A stretch of DNA of 64,000 nt, taken from contig JAXKVY010000001.1 in NCBI GenBank assembly GCA_036172455.1, positions 372,001 through 436,000 on the forward strand, written 5' to 3'. Of this stretch, positions 26,604 to 34,590 are shown one piece after another. A program made the translations under genes and the position numbers. The notes under the pieces were generated by a model. That model was not told the origin of the DNA and searched no databases. It worked only from the letters and a program-made list of their open reading frames with translations. Position 1 is the first letter of the stretch. The number at the start of each line of letters is the position of its first letter. This stretch comes from Candidatus Izemoplasma sp. (GTDB lineage: Bacteria; Bacillota_I; Bacilli_A; Izemoplasmatales; Izemoplasmataceae).

Positions 26604-27672
26604 CTATATCAATGCGACGGTAACGAATACCATCTTCTTTCGCCTGAGATATTGACTTAATTTCAATCTTCCATCCACTCGATTGCGCAGCAAGTTTGGC
26701 ATTTTGTCCACCACTCCCAATAGCAGACGTTAAATCTTTGTCTTTAACAATGACGTGAGCAAATTTCTTTTTCTTATTTGGGTTAACGGCAACAATTTTA
26801 GCCGGCTCCAAAGCATTTAATATCAATTCAATTGGATCAGGTGACCATTCATAAACATCAATTTTTTCACCTTGTAACGCATCTAAAACTTCTTTAATAC
26901 GTGCTCCTTTGTATCCAACAACTGACCCTACAGGATCAACGTTTTCATCATGAGAATAGACTGCAATTTTAGCACGGTCTCCAGGATCACGAGCTAAGCC
27001 CATAATTTCAACAGTACCATCTTGCACTTCTGGACAGACTTGTTCAACCAATCGTTTCACTAAGTTTTTATCGGTCCGTGAAACAAATACTTTTGGTCCT
27101 TTGGTTGTCATGTCAACTTTTGTGATATACACTCTTAAACGTGCTCCTTCGGAAACATCATCTGTTTTAAGCAGTTCTTTTCTTGGTAAGCTTGTCTCCA
27201 TGTTTTGCCCTAAATCTAAGGTGACAAAATCACGATTATAACTAACAACTTTTGTATTAATCATTTCGTTTTCTTTAGCTTTAAAGATTTCGTATTGACG
27301 TTCTCGTTCTAGTTGCTTTAATCCTTGTGTTAAAATTTGCTTTACACTCGAAACCGCAATACGACCAAATTCATTGGGTTTTTCTTTAACTTTTAACGTG
27401 TCACCAATTTTAATTGTTTTACGTTTTTTGCGGGCGTCTTTCAAACTAATTTCGCCAGGATTTTCTACTTCATCAACAACAGTATATTCTGCGACGAGTA
27501 AAATTTCATTTTTGTCTTCATTAAATTCAATACGTGCATTATCACTGGTTTGATGTTCTTTCTTATACGCGTTTAATAACCCTCTTGCAAAGATGTCTAA
27601 TATTTTTTCTTTTTCAATCCCACGTTCTTGGGCAAGTATCTCAAGTGCTTTGAAAAAATCTTTACGAATCAT
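26587..27672 (-). CDS. nusA: Transcription termination/antitermination factor NusA
   Basis: NusA (361 residues) contacts RNA polymerase and promotes pausing and weak-terminator release. The N-terminal domain ('FFKALEILAQERGIEKEKILD'), S1 domain (about 130-200, with 'MTTKGPKVFVSRTDKNLVKRL' at its end) and two KH domains ('VGYKGARIKEVLDAL', 'AIGSGGQNAKLAAQ') are present; there are no acidic C-terminal repeats, as in Bacillus. The ATG at 27670-27672 has AAGGAGG. The operon leader holds a hairpin that could mediate NusA autoregulation. Confidence 0.95.
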   Translation of the reverse strand: MIRKDFFKALEILAQERGIEKEKILDIFARGLLNAYKKEHQTSDNARIEFNEDKNEILLVAEYTVVDEVENPGEISLKDARKKRKTIKIGDTLKVKEKPNEFGRIAVSSVKQILTQGLKQLERERQYEIFKAKENEMINTKVVSYNRDFVTLDLGQNMETSLPRKELLKTDDVSEGARLRVYITKVDMTTKGPKVFVSRTDKNLVKRLVEQVCPEVQDGTVEIMGLARDPGDRAKIAVYSHDENVDPVGSVVGYKGARIKEVLDALQGEKIDVYEWSPDPIELILNALEPAKIVAVNPNKKKKFAHVIVKDKDLTSAIGSGGQNAKLAAQSSGWKIEIKSISQAKEDGIRYRRIDIDDEEE

Positions 27673-27689
27673 GGTTATCAACCTCCTTC

Positions 27690-28115
27690 TTATATACTAA
27701 GACGTAATTCTTGTGCATCAATCGCACTAACGTCCACTGTGTTTTTATTGTCTATTTGAATGGTTAGTAACCCATCCTTATATTTAAGTAATGTCCCTGT
27801 GAAAACTTGTTCATAGGTTTTTACAAATATTTTTTTTCCTAACGATAATTTGATTTCTTCATCATTACGTAACTCATGTTCAATCCCAGCACTCATTACT
27901 TCTAAATAATAAGGATCTTTAAATGGATCTAATTCATCGAGTTTTGTACTGACTTCTTGGCTAATCGTTTGGCAATCATCAATGGTGATACCTGTTTCTT
28001 TGTCAAGTAAGACCCGAACGAAGAATCGCTCTTTTTCACGTTCATATAACACATCATAACAATACATGTTATTGTCTGCGACTATGGTTTTAATGGCTTT
28101 TGTTATGTCTTTCAT
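27690..28115 (-). CDS. rimP: Ribosome maturation factor RimP
   Basis: A 141-residue 30S assembly factor (YlxS). 'VRVLLDKETGITIDDCQTISQE' and 'YYLEVMSAGIEHELRNDEE' correspond to the conserved N-terminal domain and the Sm-like C-terminal domain follows. The ATG at 28113-28115 is behind AAGGAGG; the longer frame crosses the leader hairpin. First gene of the rimP-nusA-rnpM-ylxQ-infB-rbfA operon. Confidence 0.93.
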   Translation of the reverse strand: MKDITKAIKTIVADNNMYCYDVLYEREKERFFVRVLLDKETGITIDDCQTISQEVSTKLDELDPFKDPYYLEVMSAGIEHELRNDEEIKLSLGKKIFVKTYEQVFTGTLLKYKDGLLTIQIDNKNTVDVSAIDAQELRLSI

Positions 28116-28135
28116 AATGGCCTCCTTTTTCAAAC

Positions 28136-28160
28136 AAAAGAGTGGGTGTGGACCCACTCT
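28136..28160 (-). terminator. Leader hairpin (weak terminator) before rimP-nusA
   Basis: Stem AGAGTGGGT/ACCCACTCT (9 bp), loop CCAC, followed by TTTTGTTTG on the minus strand. The T tract is interrupted by G, typical of terminators that need NusA. It lies between the promoter at 28180-28208 and the rimP start, so it can act on both the trmH read-through and the operon leader. Confidence 0.75.
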
Positions 28161-28179
28161 CTAACTCATATGCGTAAGT

Positions 28180-28208
28180 ATTTTACCATACTAAGGGGAT
28201 GAAATCAA
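28180..28208 (-). promoter_or_regulatory. Promoter of the rimP-nusA-infB operon
   Basis: TTGATT (28203-28208), 17 bases, TAAAAT (28180-28185) on the minus strand. The -35 box overlaps the stop codon of the preceding methyltransferase gene. The leader would be about 60 bases. Confidence 0.65.
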
Positions 28209-28915
28209 GTAAAATCGCTGATAAAGTGCATCACAATACTGCCTGCGACCCCGACATTTAAACTATCAATTTTTTGAATTGGAATTGTGACATTAATGTT
28301 CGTTTTTTCAAGAATCTCTTTTGAAATACCCGACCCTTCATTACCAACGATAATACCAACCTTTTCTGAGTGGGTTATATCCGTTAATTGTTGGTTAGAT
28401 AACGCGGTTCCTATGTAGTAATAGTCCGAATGGCTATTGATGAATTCCAAGATATTTTGTGTGATGATATTCATTTGAAAGAACGCCCCTTGTGTACTTC
28501 TCAATACTTTATCATTATAGATATCTACAGATTCTTCTAAGACAATCGTTTCAAACCCAAAAGCTAGTGCACTTCGAATTAACGTTCCTAAGTTACCAGG
28601 ATCTTGAACATGGTCACATAACAAAACTTTATCAGATAGATTAGTGTTCTCTAACATCTTACAGACCGTAACCACTCCTTGCGGACGTTTGGTATTCGCA
28701 AGTTTTTCAAGCACATGTTTACTAACATAGGTCACATTTTGTCCTTTAATCGTTTCATCAGTAGTATAAATGTGCTTTACTATCCCATGCGCTTTCGCTT
28801 CTTCGTATAAATGATAGCCTTCACAAATGAACTGTTTTGCTTGATCTCGATACTTTTTTTGATGAAGTTTGGTCACTTCTTTAATTGTTTTATTGTTTAC
28901 ACTTGTTATTTTCAT
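28205..28915 (-). CDS. TrmH/SpoU-family RNA 2'-O-methyltransferase
   Basis: A 236-residue SPOUT methyltransferase with an N-terminal L30e-like substrate-binding domain ('FICEGYHLYEEAKAHGIVK') and the C-terminal trefoil-knot domain: motif 1 'LLCDHVQDPGNLGTLIRSALAFG', motif 2 'VGIIVGNEGSGIS' and motif 3 'IPIQKIDSLNVGVAGSIV'. It methylates a ribose in rRNA or tRNA; the exact site is not readable. The second ATG (28913-28915) fits the GGTGAT site better. Confidence 0.9.
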   Translation of the reverse strand: MKITSVNNKTIKEVTKLHQKKYRDQAKQFICEGYHLYEEAKAHGIVKHIYTTDETIKGQNVTYVSKHVLEKLANTKRPQGVVTVCKMLENTNLSDKVLLCDHVQDPGNLGTLIRSALAFGFETIVLEESVDIYNDKVLRSTQGAFFQMNIITQNILEFINSHSDYYYIGTALSNQQLTDITHSEKVGIIVGNEGSGISKEILEKTNINVTIPIQKIDSLNVGVAGSIVMHFISDFT

Positions 28916-28930
28916 CAAATCACCATATCT

Positions 28931-28939
28931 ATTATATCA
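28931..28939 (-). promoter_or_regulatory. Extended -10 promoter of the RNA methyltransferase gene
   Basis: Minus strand TGATATAAT, about 15 bases before the start codon, with no clear -35. Confidence 0.5.
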
Positions 28940-28948
28940 TGAAACAAC

Positions 28949-28974
28949 AAAAAAGAAACAGATTACTCTGTTTC
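28949..28974 (-). terminator. Terminator of the thiI-rhodanese operon
   Basis: GAAACAG/CTGTTTC stem with a six-base loop followed by T6 on the minus strand. The TAA stop of the rhodanese lipoprotein (28963-28965) lies in the loop. Confidence 0.88.
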
Positions 28975-29343
28975 TCCGTCCCACTCTACAATTCCGTTTT
29001 CAAGGTTGTAGACGGTTTCAAATCCTTGGTCAACAAATATCTCTGCGGCATCGGCACTTCGATTACCACTATTACACATAATAACAACTGGAACATCTTT
29101 ATCTAATCGATCGAGTAAACTGTAGTCTTCAACCAGCATATAATAATCAATATTATAGGTAAACCCTGGAATCCGTTCTGTATAAAACTCTTCACTCGTT
29201 CTAACATCAACAAACTGATACTTCTCATTTGCTAACATGGTTTTAAGTTCTTCATTGGAAATATCTGTGTATTCTTGACTGTTGCATGCTGCTAATGTCA
29301 ATACCATAATCACCACTGATACCATACTAAATAATCGTGTCAT
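28963..29343 (-). CDS. Rhodanese-domain lipoprotein
   Basis: A 126-residue exported protein: signal peptide with lipobox 'LTLAACNS' (Cys20) and a single rhodanese domain with 'QFVDVRTSEEFYTERIPG' and the active-site cysteine in 'VVIMCNSGNRSADAA'. Extracytoplasmic rhodaneses transfer sulfane sulfur or sense redox state; the acceptor is unknown. The gene is 46 bp downstream of thiI, another sulfur-handling gene, and probably shares its transcript. Its stop codon sits inside the terminator loop. Confidence 0.9.
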   Translation of the reverse strand: MTRLFSMVSVVIMVLTLAACNSQEYTDISNEELKTMLANEKYQFVDVRTSEEFYTERIPGFTYNIDYYMLVEDYSLLDRLDKDVPVVIMCNSGNRSADAAEIFVDQGFETVYNLENGIVEWDGETE

Positions 29344-29389
29344 TTTCTCACCTCATATTTAGTATATCTATTTTTTGTTTGTAAGCAAA

Positions 29390-30613
29390 CTATAATGCAT
29401 TTTGAACTGTAAAGCCTCCGACAGTTAAATCCAAATTCAAATTTTCAGTCACATCGATGGTTTTTATTTTCGGTATGATACGTTCAATAATCGATTGATA
29501 ATCAAACCCTTCTTCTTGCCCTAAACAGTTGTTTTCTCTCGGCTTCGTTATTGGACTTTTAGGAACATACACGGTACAACAATCTTCAAAAGGACGAATA
29601 CTAATATCATAACAATCAATATCTTTACTCATTGCGATAATATCAAGTTTATCTGTTGTGGCTAAAGGTCTTAAGATTGGCATCTTAATGACATTGTTGA
29701 CAACAGTCATACTTTCTAATGTTTGTGAAGCTACTTGGCCCACACTATCACCATTAATAATTACTTGATGGTCGTGGTTATTGGCAAATTGTTCTGCAAT
29801 CCGATACATCATTCTGCGCATAATGGTGATTTGGTACGAATCATGTACATGATTTAATAAAGCCTGATGCATCTCTTCAAACGGAACCATATGAAGTTTT
29901 ATCGTATTGCCCGGCGCATAAACACTTAATTTTTTTGCCAAATCAATGACTTTTTGAGCACTTTCAATACTGGTTAACGGGGTTGATTCAAAATGAATTA
30001 AATCGATATCGATCCCTTGTTTCATAGCTTGAAAAGCGGCAACTGGAGAATCAATACCACCACTCATCATCAATAATCCTTTACCACCCATACCAACAGG
30101 GTAGCCTCCCATACCTTTTATTTTATGACAATAAATATATGCCCCTTCTCGTCGGATTTCTACATTTAAAACGAGTTCTGGGTTGTGCACATCAACGATT
30201 AAGCCTTGTGTCCGTCTAAGCACATATTTAGCGAGTTCTTTCGTAACCTCAGGGCTAATCATCGGATAGGTTTTATCAGCACGTTTGACGTCGACTTTGA
30301 ATAGGATGCCTGGTTGTGTGATTTCTTGTTTTAATATGGCTAATGATTCTTTTTTTATTGTCTCTAAATCTGTGTCTACTTTTTTAATTAAGCTATAACT
30401 TGATAACCCACTTACATGATTGAGTCCATCAATAACAACTTGTGGATCTTCACCATTCAGTTTAATATATAATCGATCGTGATTACGTTCATAACTTACC
30501 TTATCACTTTTCACTTTTTCTTTGACTAATTTATTCGCTTGTTTTACAAAAAAACGCTTATTTTTCCCCTTAAGCGTTAAATCTCCATAACGTACTAAAA
30601 TACGTTCATACAT
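29390..30613 (-). CDS. thiI: tRNA 4-thiouridine synthase ThiI
   Basis: ThiI activates U8 of tRNA with ATP and inserts sulfur. The 407 residues contain an N-terminal ferredoxin-like plus THUMP region (to about 165) and the PP-loop ATP pyrophosphatase 'GLLMMSGGIDSPVAAFQAM'. The C-terminal rhodanese domain of the Escherichia enzyme is missing, as is normal in Bacillota; the sulfur must come from a partner such as a cysteine desulfurase. The ATG at 30611-30613 has TAGGAG upstream. Confidence 0.95.
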   Translation of the reverse strand: MYERILVRYGDLTLKGKNKRFFVKQANKLVKEKVKSDKVSYERNHDRLYIKLNGEDPQVVIDGLNHVSGLSSYSLIKKVDTDLETIKKESLAILKQEITQPGILFKVDVKRADKTYPMISPEVTKELAKYVLRRTQGLIVDVHNPELVLNVEIRREGAYIYCHKIKGMGGYPVGMGGKGLLMMSGGIDSPVAAFQAMKQGIDIDLIHFESTPLTSIESAQKVIDLAKKLSVYAPGNTIKLHMVPFEEMHQALLNHVHDSYQITIMRRMMYRIAEQFANNHDHQVIINGDSVGQVASQTLESMTVVNNVIKMPILRPLATTDKLDIIAMSKDIDCYDISIRPFEDCCTVYVPKSPITKPRENNCLGQEEGFDYQSIIERIIPKIKTIDVTENLNLDLTVGGFTVQNAL

Positions 30614-30699
30614 ACTATCACTCCTAAACATCACTTATCTTAACACAATCAGTTGCATTTTGTCACGTTTTACTTTAAAATCTAGGTTAGGTGATACAT

Positions 30700-31182
30700 A
30701 TGTTTAGTGCTAAAACGATACCAAACGATAAAGAACAACAATATCGTGCCATTTTAGACGATATGCAATACTTACTAAGTAACCAAGATACCACTATATC
30801 GACATTATCAAACTTTAGTGCACTACTTAATTATTACATGACTGAGATTAACTGGGTTGGGGTGTATCTATTTGATGGTGAAAAATTGACCCTTGGACCT
30901 TTCCAAGGGCTCCCAGCATGTACATTAATTCATTTGGGTAGTGGCGTATGTGGAACAAGCGCTCAAAAACGAGAGACATTGGTTGTAAAAGATGTCCATA
31001 CGTTTGAAGGACATATTGCTTGTGACAGTCATTCAGAAAGTGAAATTGTCGTTCCAATCGTTATCAATGACTCCTTATATGGTGTCTTAGATATTGACGC
31101 TCCCATCAAAGAACGCTTTAATGAAATAGATAAACGTTATTTAGAAAAGATAATCACTAAATTGATTGACTTTTTAAGATAA
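30700..31182 (+). CDS. msrC: Free methionine-(R)-sulfoxide reductase (GAF domain)
   Basis: A 160-residue GAF-domain enzyme that reduces free Met-R-sulfoxide. The family cysteines are all present: 'GLPACTLIHLGSGVCGTSAQ' and 'HIACDSHSESEIVVPI', with 'NWVGVYLF' at the start of the GAF fold. The ATG at 30700 is chosen because TTAGGTG lies upstream; a GTG at 30691 is inside that site. It is divergent from thiI. The promoter of rpsD lies inside its last codons. Confidence 0.92.
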   Translation: MFSAKTIPNDKEQQYRAILDDMQYLLSNQDTTISTLSNFSALLNYYMTEINWVGVYLFDGEKLTLGPFQGLPACTLIHLGSGVCGTSAQKRETLVVKDVHTFEGHIACDSHSESEIVVPIVINDSLYGVLDIDAPIKERFNEIDKRYLEKIITKLIDFLR

Positions 31183-31194
31183 CTTTATTATAAT
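31166..31194 (+). promoter_or_regulatory. Promoter of rpsD
   Basis: TTGACT (31166-31171), 17 bases, TATAAT (31189-31194). The -35 box lies in the 3' end of the fRMsr gene. Confidence 0.85.
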
Positions 31195-31199
31195 GATTT

Positions 31200-31355
31200 G
31201 TGCGCATGTGTAATAAAGGCAGCTAAATAATCATTTATTAACTGCTGAATGTTCCGTAACAGGGTTGTTAGTAGTCTTTGCTGACAAGGCGAACCCATTA
31301 AAACATTCTGATTAATAGATCGTTATTACTCTTTTGTGCAAATAAATAAAAGGAG
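31200..31355 (+). promoter_or_regulatory. Structured rpsD leader, probable S4 autoregulatory element
   Basis: The roughly 165-base 5' UTR contains nested helices: GAATGTT (31247-31253) with AACATTC (31302-31308), inside it GGGTT (31262-31266) with AACCC (31292-31296), and inside that GTTAG (31267-31271) with CTGAC (31281-31285). There is no terminator hairpin, so control would be at translation, as known for S4 binding its own leader in Bacillus. The family call is from context. Confidence 0.6.
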
Positions 31356-31363
31356 GAAACACA

Positions 31364-31963
31364 ATGGCTAGATACACTGGTCCGATTTGGAAAAAAGCGC
31401 GTCGTTTAAAACATTCTATCTTAGAAAATGGAAAAGAATTAAACAAACGTCCTTATGCTCCAGGTCAACATGGACAACGTCGTTCAAAATTAAGTGAGTA
31501 TGGACAACAACTTCATGAAAAACAGAAAGTACGTTATACTTATGGTATGAACGAAAAGCAATTTAGAAAAACATTCAACGAAGCGAAAAAAATGGATGGT
31601 AAACACGGTGAAAACTTCTTAGTGTTACTTGAAAGTCGCTTAGACAATCTTGTTTATCGTATCGGGTTTGCAAAAACACGTCGTCAAGCAAGACAGTTAG
31701 TAAGTCATGGTCATGTTCGCGTTGACAACAAACGCGTTGACATTCCATCTTACCGCGTTGAACCAGGTCAAATTGTAACGTTAAGTGAAAAAGCACGTAA
31801 GTTCGAAATTGTTACTGAAAGTTTAGAACATGCTGGAAACCGTTTAGAATTTGTTAGCTTTGATGAAAACAAATTTGAAGCAACTTATGTTCGTTATCCA
31901 GAACGTCAAGAGATCTTAACTGACATCAAAGAGAACCTAATTGTTGAATTCTACAACAGATAA
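31364..31963 (+). CDS. rpsD: Ribosomal protein uS4
   Basis: A 199-residue 30S primary binding protein. '[20 protein letters not shown]' is the classic start, and the S4 RNA-binding domain '[20 protein letters not shown]' with '[20 protein letters not shown]' follows (about residues 90-150). It stands alone with its own promoter and leader, as in Bacillus, not in the alpha operon. AAAGGAGG precedes the start. Confidence 0.98.
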   Translation: MARYTGPIWKKARRLKHSILENGKELNKRPYAPGQHGQRRSKLSEYGQQLHEKQKVRYTYGMNEKQFRKTFNEAKKMDGKHGENFLVLLESRLDNLVYRIGFAKTRRQARQLVSHGHVRVDNKRVDIPSYRVEPGQIVTLSEKARKFEIVTESLEHAGNRLEFVSFDENKFEATYVRYPERQEILTDIKENLIVEFYNR

Positions 31964-31967
31964 TATT

Positions 31968-31992
31968 AAAAAGCATCTTCGGATGCTTTTTT
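31968..31992 (+). terminator. Terminator of rpsD
   Basis: GCATC-TTCG-GATGC tetraloop hairpin flanked by A5 and T6. Confidence 0.93.
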
Positions 31993-32044
31993 GTTTGTTT
32001 TCCGTTGACAAATTATAATAATAACTTATAATAGATATAGCGAT

Positions 32045-32120
32045 GGAGGGTTAGCTCAGCCGGGAGAGCACTTGCTCGACAAGCAAGGGGTCGCTGGTTC
32101 AAGTCCAGTACTCTCCACCA
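32045..32120 (+). tRNA. tRNA-Val (anticodon GAC)
   Basis: A complete 76-base cloverleaf with encoded CCA. Acceptor GGAGGGT pairs with ACTCTCC, D stem GCTC/GAGC, anticodon stem CTTGC/GCAAG around loop TCGACAA (anticodon GAC at 32078-32080), T stem GCTGG with one G-U pair, discriminator A73. A35, C36 and A73 are the valine identity elements. Unusually, position 33 is C where nearly all tRNAs have U. Confidence 0.93.
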
Positions 32121-32133
32121 TCTAAGCCCGTAT

Positions 32134-32183
32134 CCGGAGATAAAAGCAGATTGTCTTACCACTGCGATATTCTCCGGTTTTTT
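32134..32183 (+). terminator. Terminator downstream of tRNA-Val
   Basis: CCGGAGA (32134-32140) pairs with TCTCCGG (32171-32177), with an inner GCAG/CTGC stem, followed by T6. Confidence 0.8.
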
Positions 32184-32241
32184 GTTTGCAAAAATGTTCT
32201 TTTTTATGTATTTTTTCACTCAAATTTGTACCCTTAAAACA

Positions 32242-32250
32242 TGTTATAAT
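32242..32250 (+). promoter_or_regulatory. Extended -10 promoter of a short unit after the tRNA
   Basis: TGT followed by TATAAT (32245-32250). It would start a transcript of roughly 200 bases ending at the hairpin at 32439-32464. Confidence 0.5.
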
Positions 32251-32284
32251 AGGGAAACCCTATTGAGACTGTAAATGAGATTTT

Positions 32285-32410
32285 ATGATCATTTTCGCGT
32301 GTGTTATTCACTCAAAATTAGGGGTAGTGGAGGTAGTGGGGGTAGTGGAAATACTAGAACAAATATACAGTTCGTTTAGAATAAACAACAACGAGCCGTA
32401 TCACAAATAG
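32285..32410 (+). CDS. Possible 41-residue small ORF
   Basis: An ATG-to-TAG frame of 42 codons inside the short transcription unit. It has only a poor ribosome site (GAG, 6-8 bases upstream), so coding status is doubtful. In this frame the tandem 9-mer reads as Val-Val-Glu/Gly repeats; in the next frame it reads Gly-Ser-Gly-Gly. The unit may instead be a non-coding RNA or the remains of a longer gene at the island edge. Confidence 0.2.
   Translation: MIIFACVIHSKLGVVEVVGVVEILEQIYSSFRINNNEPYHK
32322..32348 (+). repeat. Three tandem copies of a 9-mer
   Basis: GGTAGTGG at 32323, 32332 and 32341, each preceded by one purine, giving three 9-bp units in a G-rich strand of otherwise A+T-rich DNA. 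Confidence 0.85.
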
Positions 32411-32438
32411 ATGCAACTTATGGTATGCACATCATAAC

Positions 32439-32464
32439 AAAGCCCTTTTGGGCTTTTTCTTTTG
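32439..32464 (+). terminator. Terminator of the short post-tRNA unit
   Basis: AAAGCCC-TTTT-GGGCTTT hairpin followed by a T-rich run. Confidence 0.88.
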
Positions 32465-32498
32465 GGGTCTTATATGACCTGTTATTTATAATAGGGTG

Positions 32499-32507
32499 TG
32501 ATATAAT
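32499..32507 (+). promoter_or_regulatory. Extended -10 promoter of the TrlF-like gene
   Basis: TGATATAAT (-10 at 32502-32507), 71 bases before the start codon. A second TATAAT-like box (TTATAATAG) lies 15 bases upstream. Confidence 0.55.
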
Positions 32508-32529
32508 ATAAATAAGAAAAACTAAGGGG

Positions 32530-32563
32530 AAAACTATAAAGTCCTCTTTTGAGGGCAGTTTTT
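32530..32563 (+). promoter_or_regulatory. Terminator-like leader hairpin before the TrlF-like gene
   Basis: AAAACT pairs with AGTTTT and CCTC with GAGG around a TTTT loop, followed at once by T and the AAGGAGA ribosome site. It could attenuate transcription or shape translation of the first island gene. Confidence 0.5.
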
Positions 32564-32577
32564 AAGGAGAGAAAGAT

Positions 32578-34590
32578 ATGAAAAAATTTGATTTACATAT
32601 TCATACTGTTAGTGCATTTTATGAAGATGAGTTAATTTTTGATATTAGTATACTTAAGAAATATGTCGAGGAAAACCAGATTGATTGTATTGCTATTACA
32701 AATCATAATCTTTTTGACAAAACACAGTTTAACCATATTAAAGATCATTTGAGCATAGATGTTCTTCCGGGGATTGAAATTGATATAGAAAAAGGGCACA
32801 TATTAGTAATAGATAATAACTCGAATGTGGATGACTTTAGTACGAAATGCCAAGCTATTAGTACTATGATAGTTGATGAGAATGATTCCATCAGCATTTC
32901 TGATTTTCACAAAGTATTTAGTAATTATTCTGAACTGTTAATTATTCCTCATTATAAAAAAGATAAATCACTAAGTTTAAGCAAAATCAACGAAATTAAT
33001 CCTAACATCTCTTGTGGGGAAGTTAGCAGTGCTAACAAATGGGTAGTAACAAGAAATGCTGGCGTTCTTACACCGTTATTATTTAGTGATTCAAGAATGA
33101 ACTCAGAGTTTAAAGGTTCATTTAAACAGACATTTTTGGATGTAGATTCAATAAATATAAATTCTATGAAAGTTGCAGTTAGTGATAAATCGCGAGTTTG
33201 GTTGAATTCTGATAGAGTTATTGAGGCTTTTGTTATTGATGAAGCTGGTATTTCTGTTTCGACTAGGTTAAATGTACTTATGGGAAGAAGATCAAGTGGA
33301 AAAACACACTTTTTGAATATGATAAATGATCAAGCTGGTAATAGTGTTAAATATATAAGGCAGTTTGAGTTAACTGAATCGAGTAAAGTTGAAGAATTTC
33401 AAAAGAAAATTCAAGGAGAATTTGCGGATAGTACCAATTTGTATTTATCTGAGTTCAGGACTCTTGTAAATAAAATGCTAACTATAGATATTGATTTGGA
33501 CCTTGACGACATCTCTAAATATGTTAATACCCTAAAAGAAAAAGCCAATACAAAGTATAAAAAAGATATATATTCCAAAGTTGCAATTTACGATCATAAT
33601 ACATTTGATTTATTTGAGATAGATGAGCACAAGAAAATTATAGTTAGTCTAGATTACATACTTCAGAGCAAATTCTATAACGAAGTTCTATTCAAAGAAC
33701 TTAGTAAGAAAGATTTGCAAAAGGCTATAATTTCGACCATTAAGCAATATAGAGTAAATCGAAAAAACAACTATATTATTAATAAAACTAATGAGTTCAT
33801 TACATCAACAAAAGGGAAATTGAGAGTATTATCTAGAATTCCACAATTGCCTGAAATAAACTTTAAAAGTATATTGTATAACAAAGTAATGGTGAATAAG
33901 TTTAATGCGGTTGTACCAAAATATAAGAAAGATCAAATTGTTTTTGAGAAACCTTTATCTAAGTTTAAGTTGATTACATATAGTAAGTCATTCGATAATG
34001 TAACTGAGGCTAGGAAATTTTCAGGAGTTACTGAAGGTTGCAGAGAGATTTTTGAAAATCACTACGATGAACCCTATAATTATATGATAAAATTATCAGA
34101 ATCTTTAACATCAAATGATCTAATTTATAAGATGTTTTTCGGTGTTTATCATGAAGTGATTAATGAATATAATGTTAAACTATCTGGAGGACAAAGGTCT
34201 GAATACAGCCTAATAAAAAAACTAGATGATTGTAGGAAGTATGATTTTGTACTTATAGACGAGCCAGAAGGATCATTCGATAATTTATTTCTAAGGGATG
34301 AAATTATTAATCTTATACATGAAATATCGAACGACTCAACTGTGTTCATTGCCACTCATAATAATACAATTGGTGTTAGTTTGATTCCCAATTACATTGT
34401 ATTTACTGATGTGAAAAAAGAAGGAAATATGAAATTTAATATATATAGCGGTAAGTTTGGGGAAAAGATGCTAAAGGACAAGTATGGGAACGATGTTTTA
34501 GAGTATGATGTTTTGATTAACTCAATGGAATCGGGAGAAGAACTATACAATGAAAGGAAAGATAAATATGAAACTATTAAGAATACATAA
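32578..34590 (+). CDS. TrlF-like protein: PHP phosphoesterase fused to SMC/ABC-type ATPase
   Basis: A 670-residue two-part protein. The N-terminal PHP domain has metal-binding motifs 'FDLHIHT' (His7, His9), 'ITNHN' (His43), 'GIEID' (Glu67), 'IIPHY' (His125) and 'SDSR' (Asp171). The ATPase part has Walker A 'GRRSSGKTHF' (Lys242), a central coiled-coil-like stretch, ABC signature 'KLSGGQRSEYSL' (about 535), Walker B 'FVLIDEPEGSFDN' and switch His in 'FIATHNN'. PHP-ATPase fusions of the TrlF type occur in mobile and defence-linked loci; the substrate is unknown. The codon usage is richer in ATA/AAT than that of the core genes. Confidence 0.78.
   Translation: MKKFDLHIHTVSAFYEDELIFDISILKKYVEENQIDCIAITNHNLFDKTQFNHIKDHLSIDVLPGIEIDIEKGHILVIDNNSNVDDFSTKCQAISTMIVDENDSISISDFHKVFSNYSELLIIPHYKKDKSLSLSKINEINPNISCGEVSSANKWVVTRNAGVLTPLLFSDSRMNSEFKGSFKQTFLDVDSININSMKVAVSDKSRVWLNSDRVIEAFVIDEAGISVSTRLNVLMGRRSSGKTHFLNMINDQAGNSVKYIRQFELTESSKVEEFQKKIQGEFADSTNLYLSEFRTLVNKMLTIDIDLDLDDISKYVNTLKEKANTKYKKDIYSKVAIYDHNTFDLFEIDEHKKIIVSLDYILQSKFYNEVLFKELSKKDLQKAIISTIKQYRVNRKNNYIINKTNEFITSTKGKLRVLSRIPQLPEINFKSILYNKVMVNKFNAVVPKYKKDQIVFEKPLSKFKLITYSKSFDNVTEARKFSGVTEGCREIFENHYDEPYNYMIKLSESLTSNDLIYKMFFGVYHEVINEYNVKLSGGQRSEYSLIKKLDDCRKYDFVLIDEPEGSFDNLFLRDEIINLIHEISNDSTVFIATHNNTIGVSLIPNYIVFTDVKKEGNMKFNIYSGKFGEKMLKDKYGNDVLEYDVLINSMESGEELYNERKDKYETIKNT

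Noticed and set aside
32013-32219. Minus-strand frame of 68 codons over the tRNA ('LDLNQRPLACRASALPAELT')
   Set aside because: It is the well-known spurious translation of the complement of a tRNA gene.
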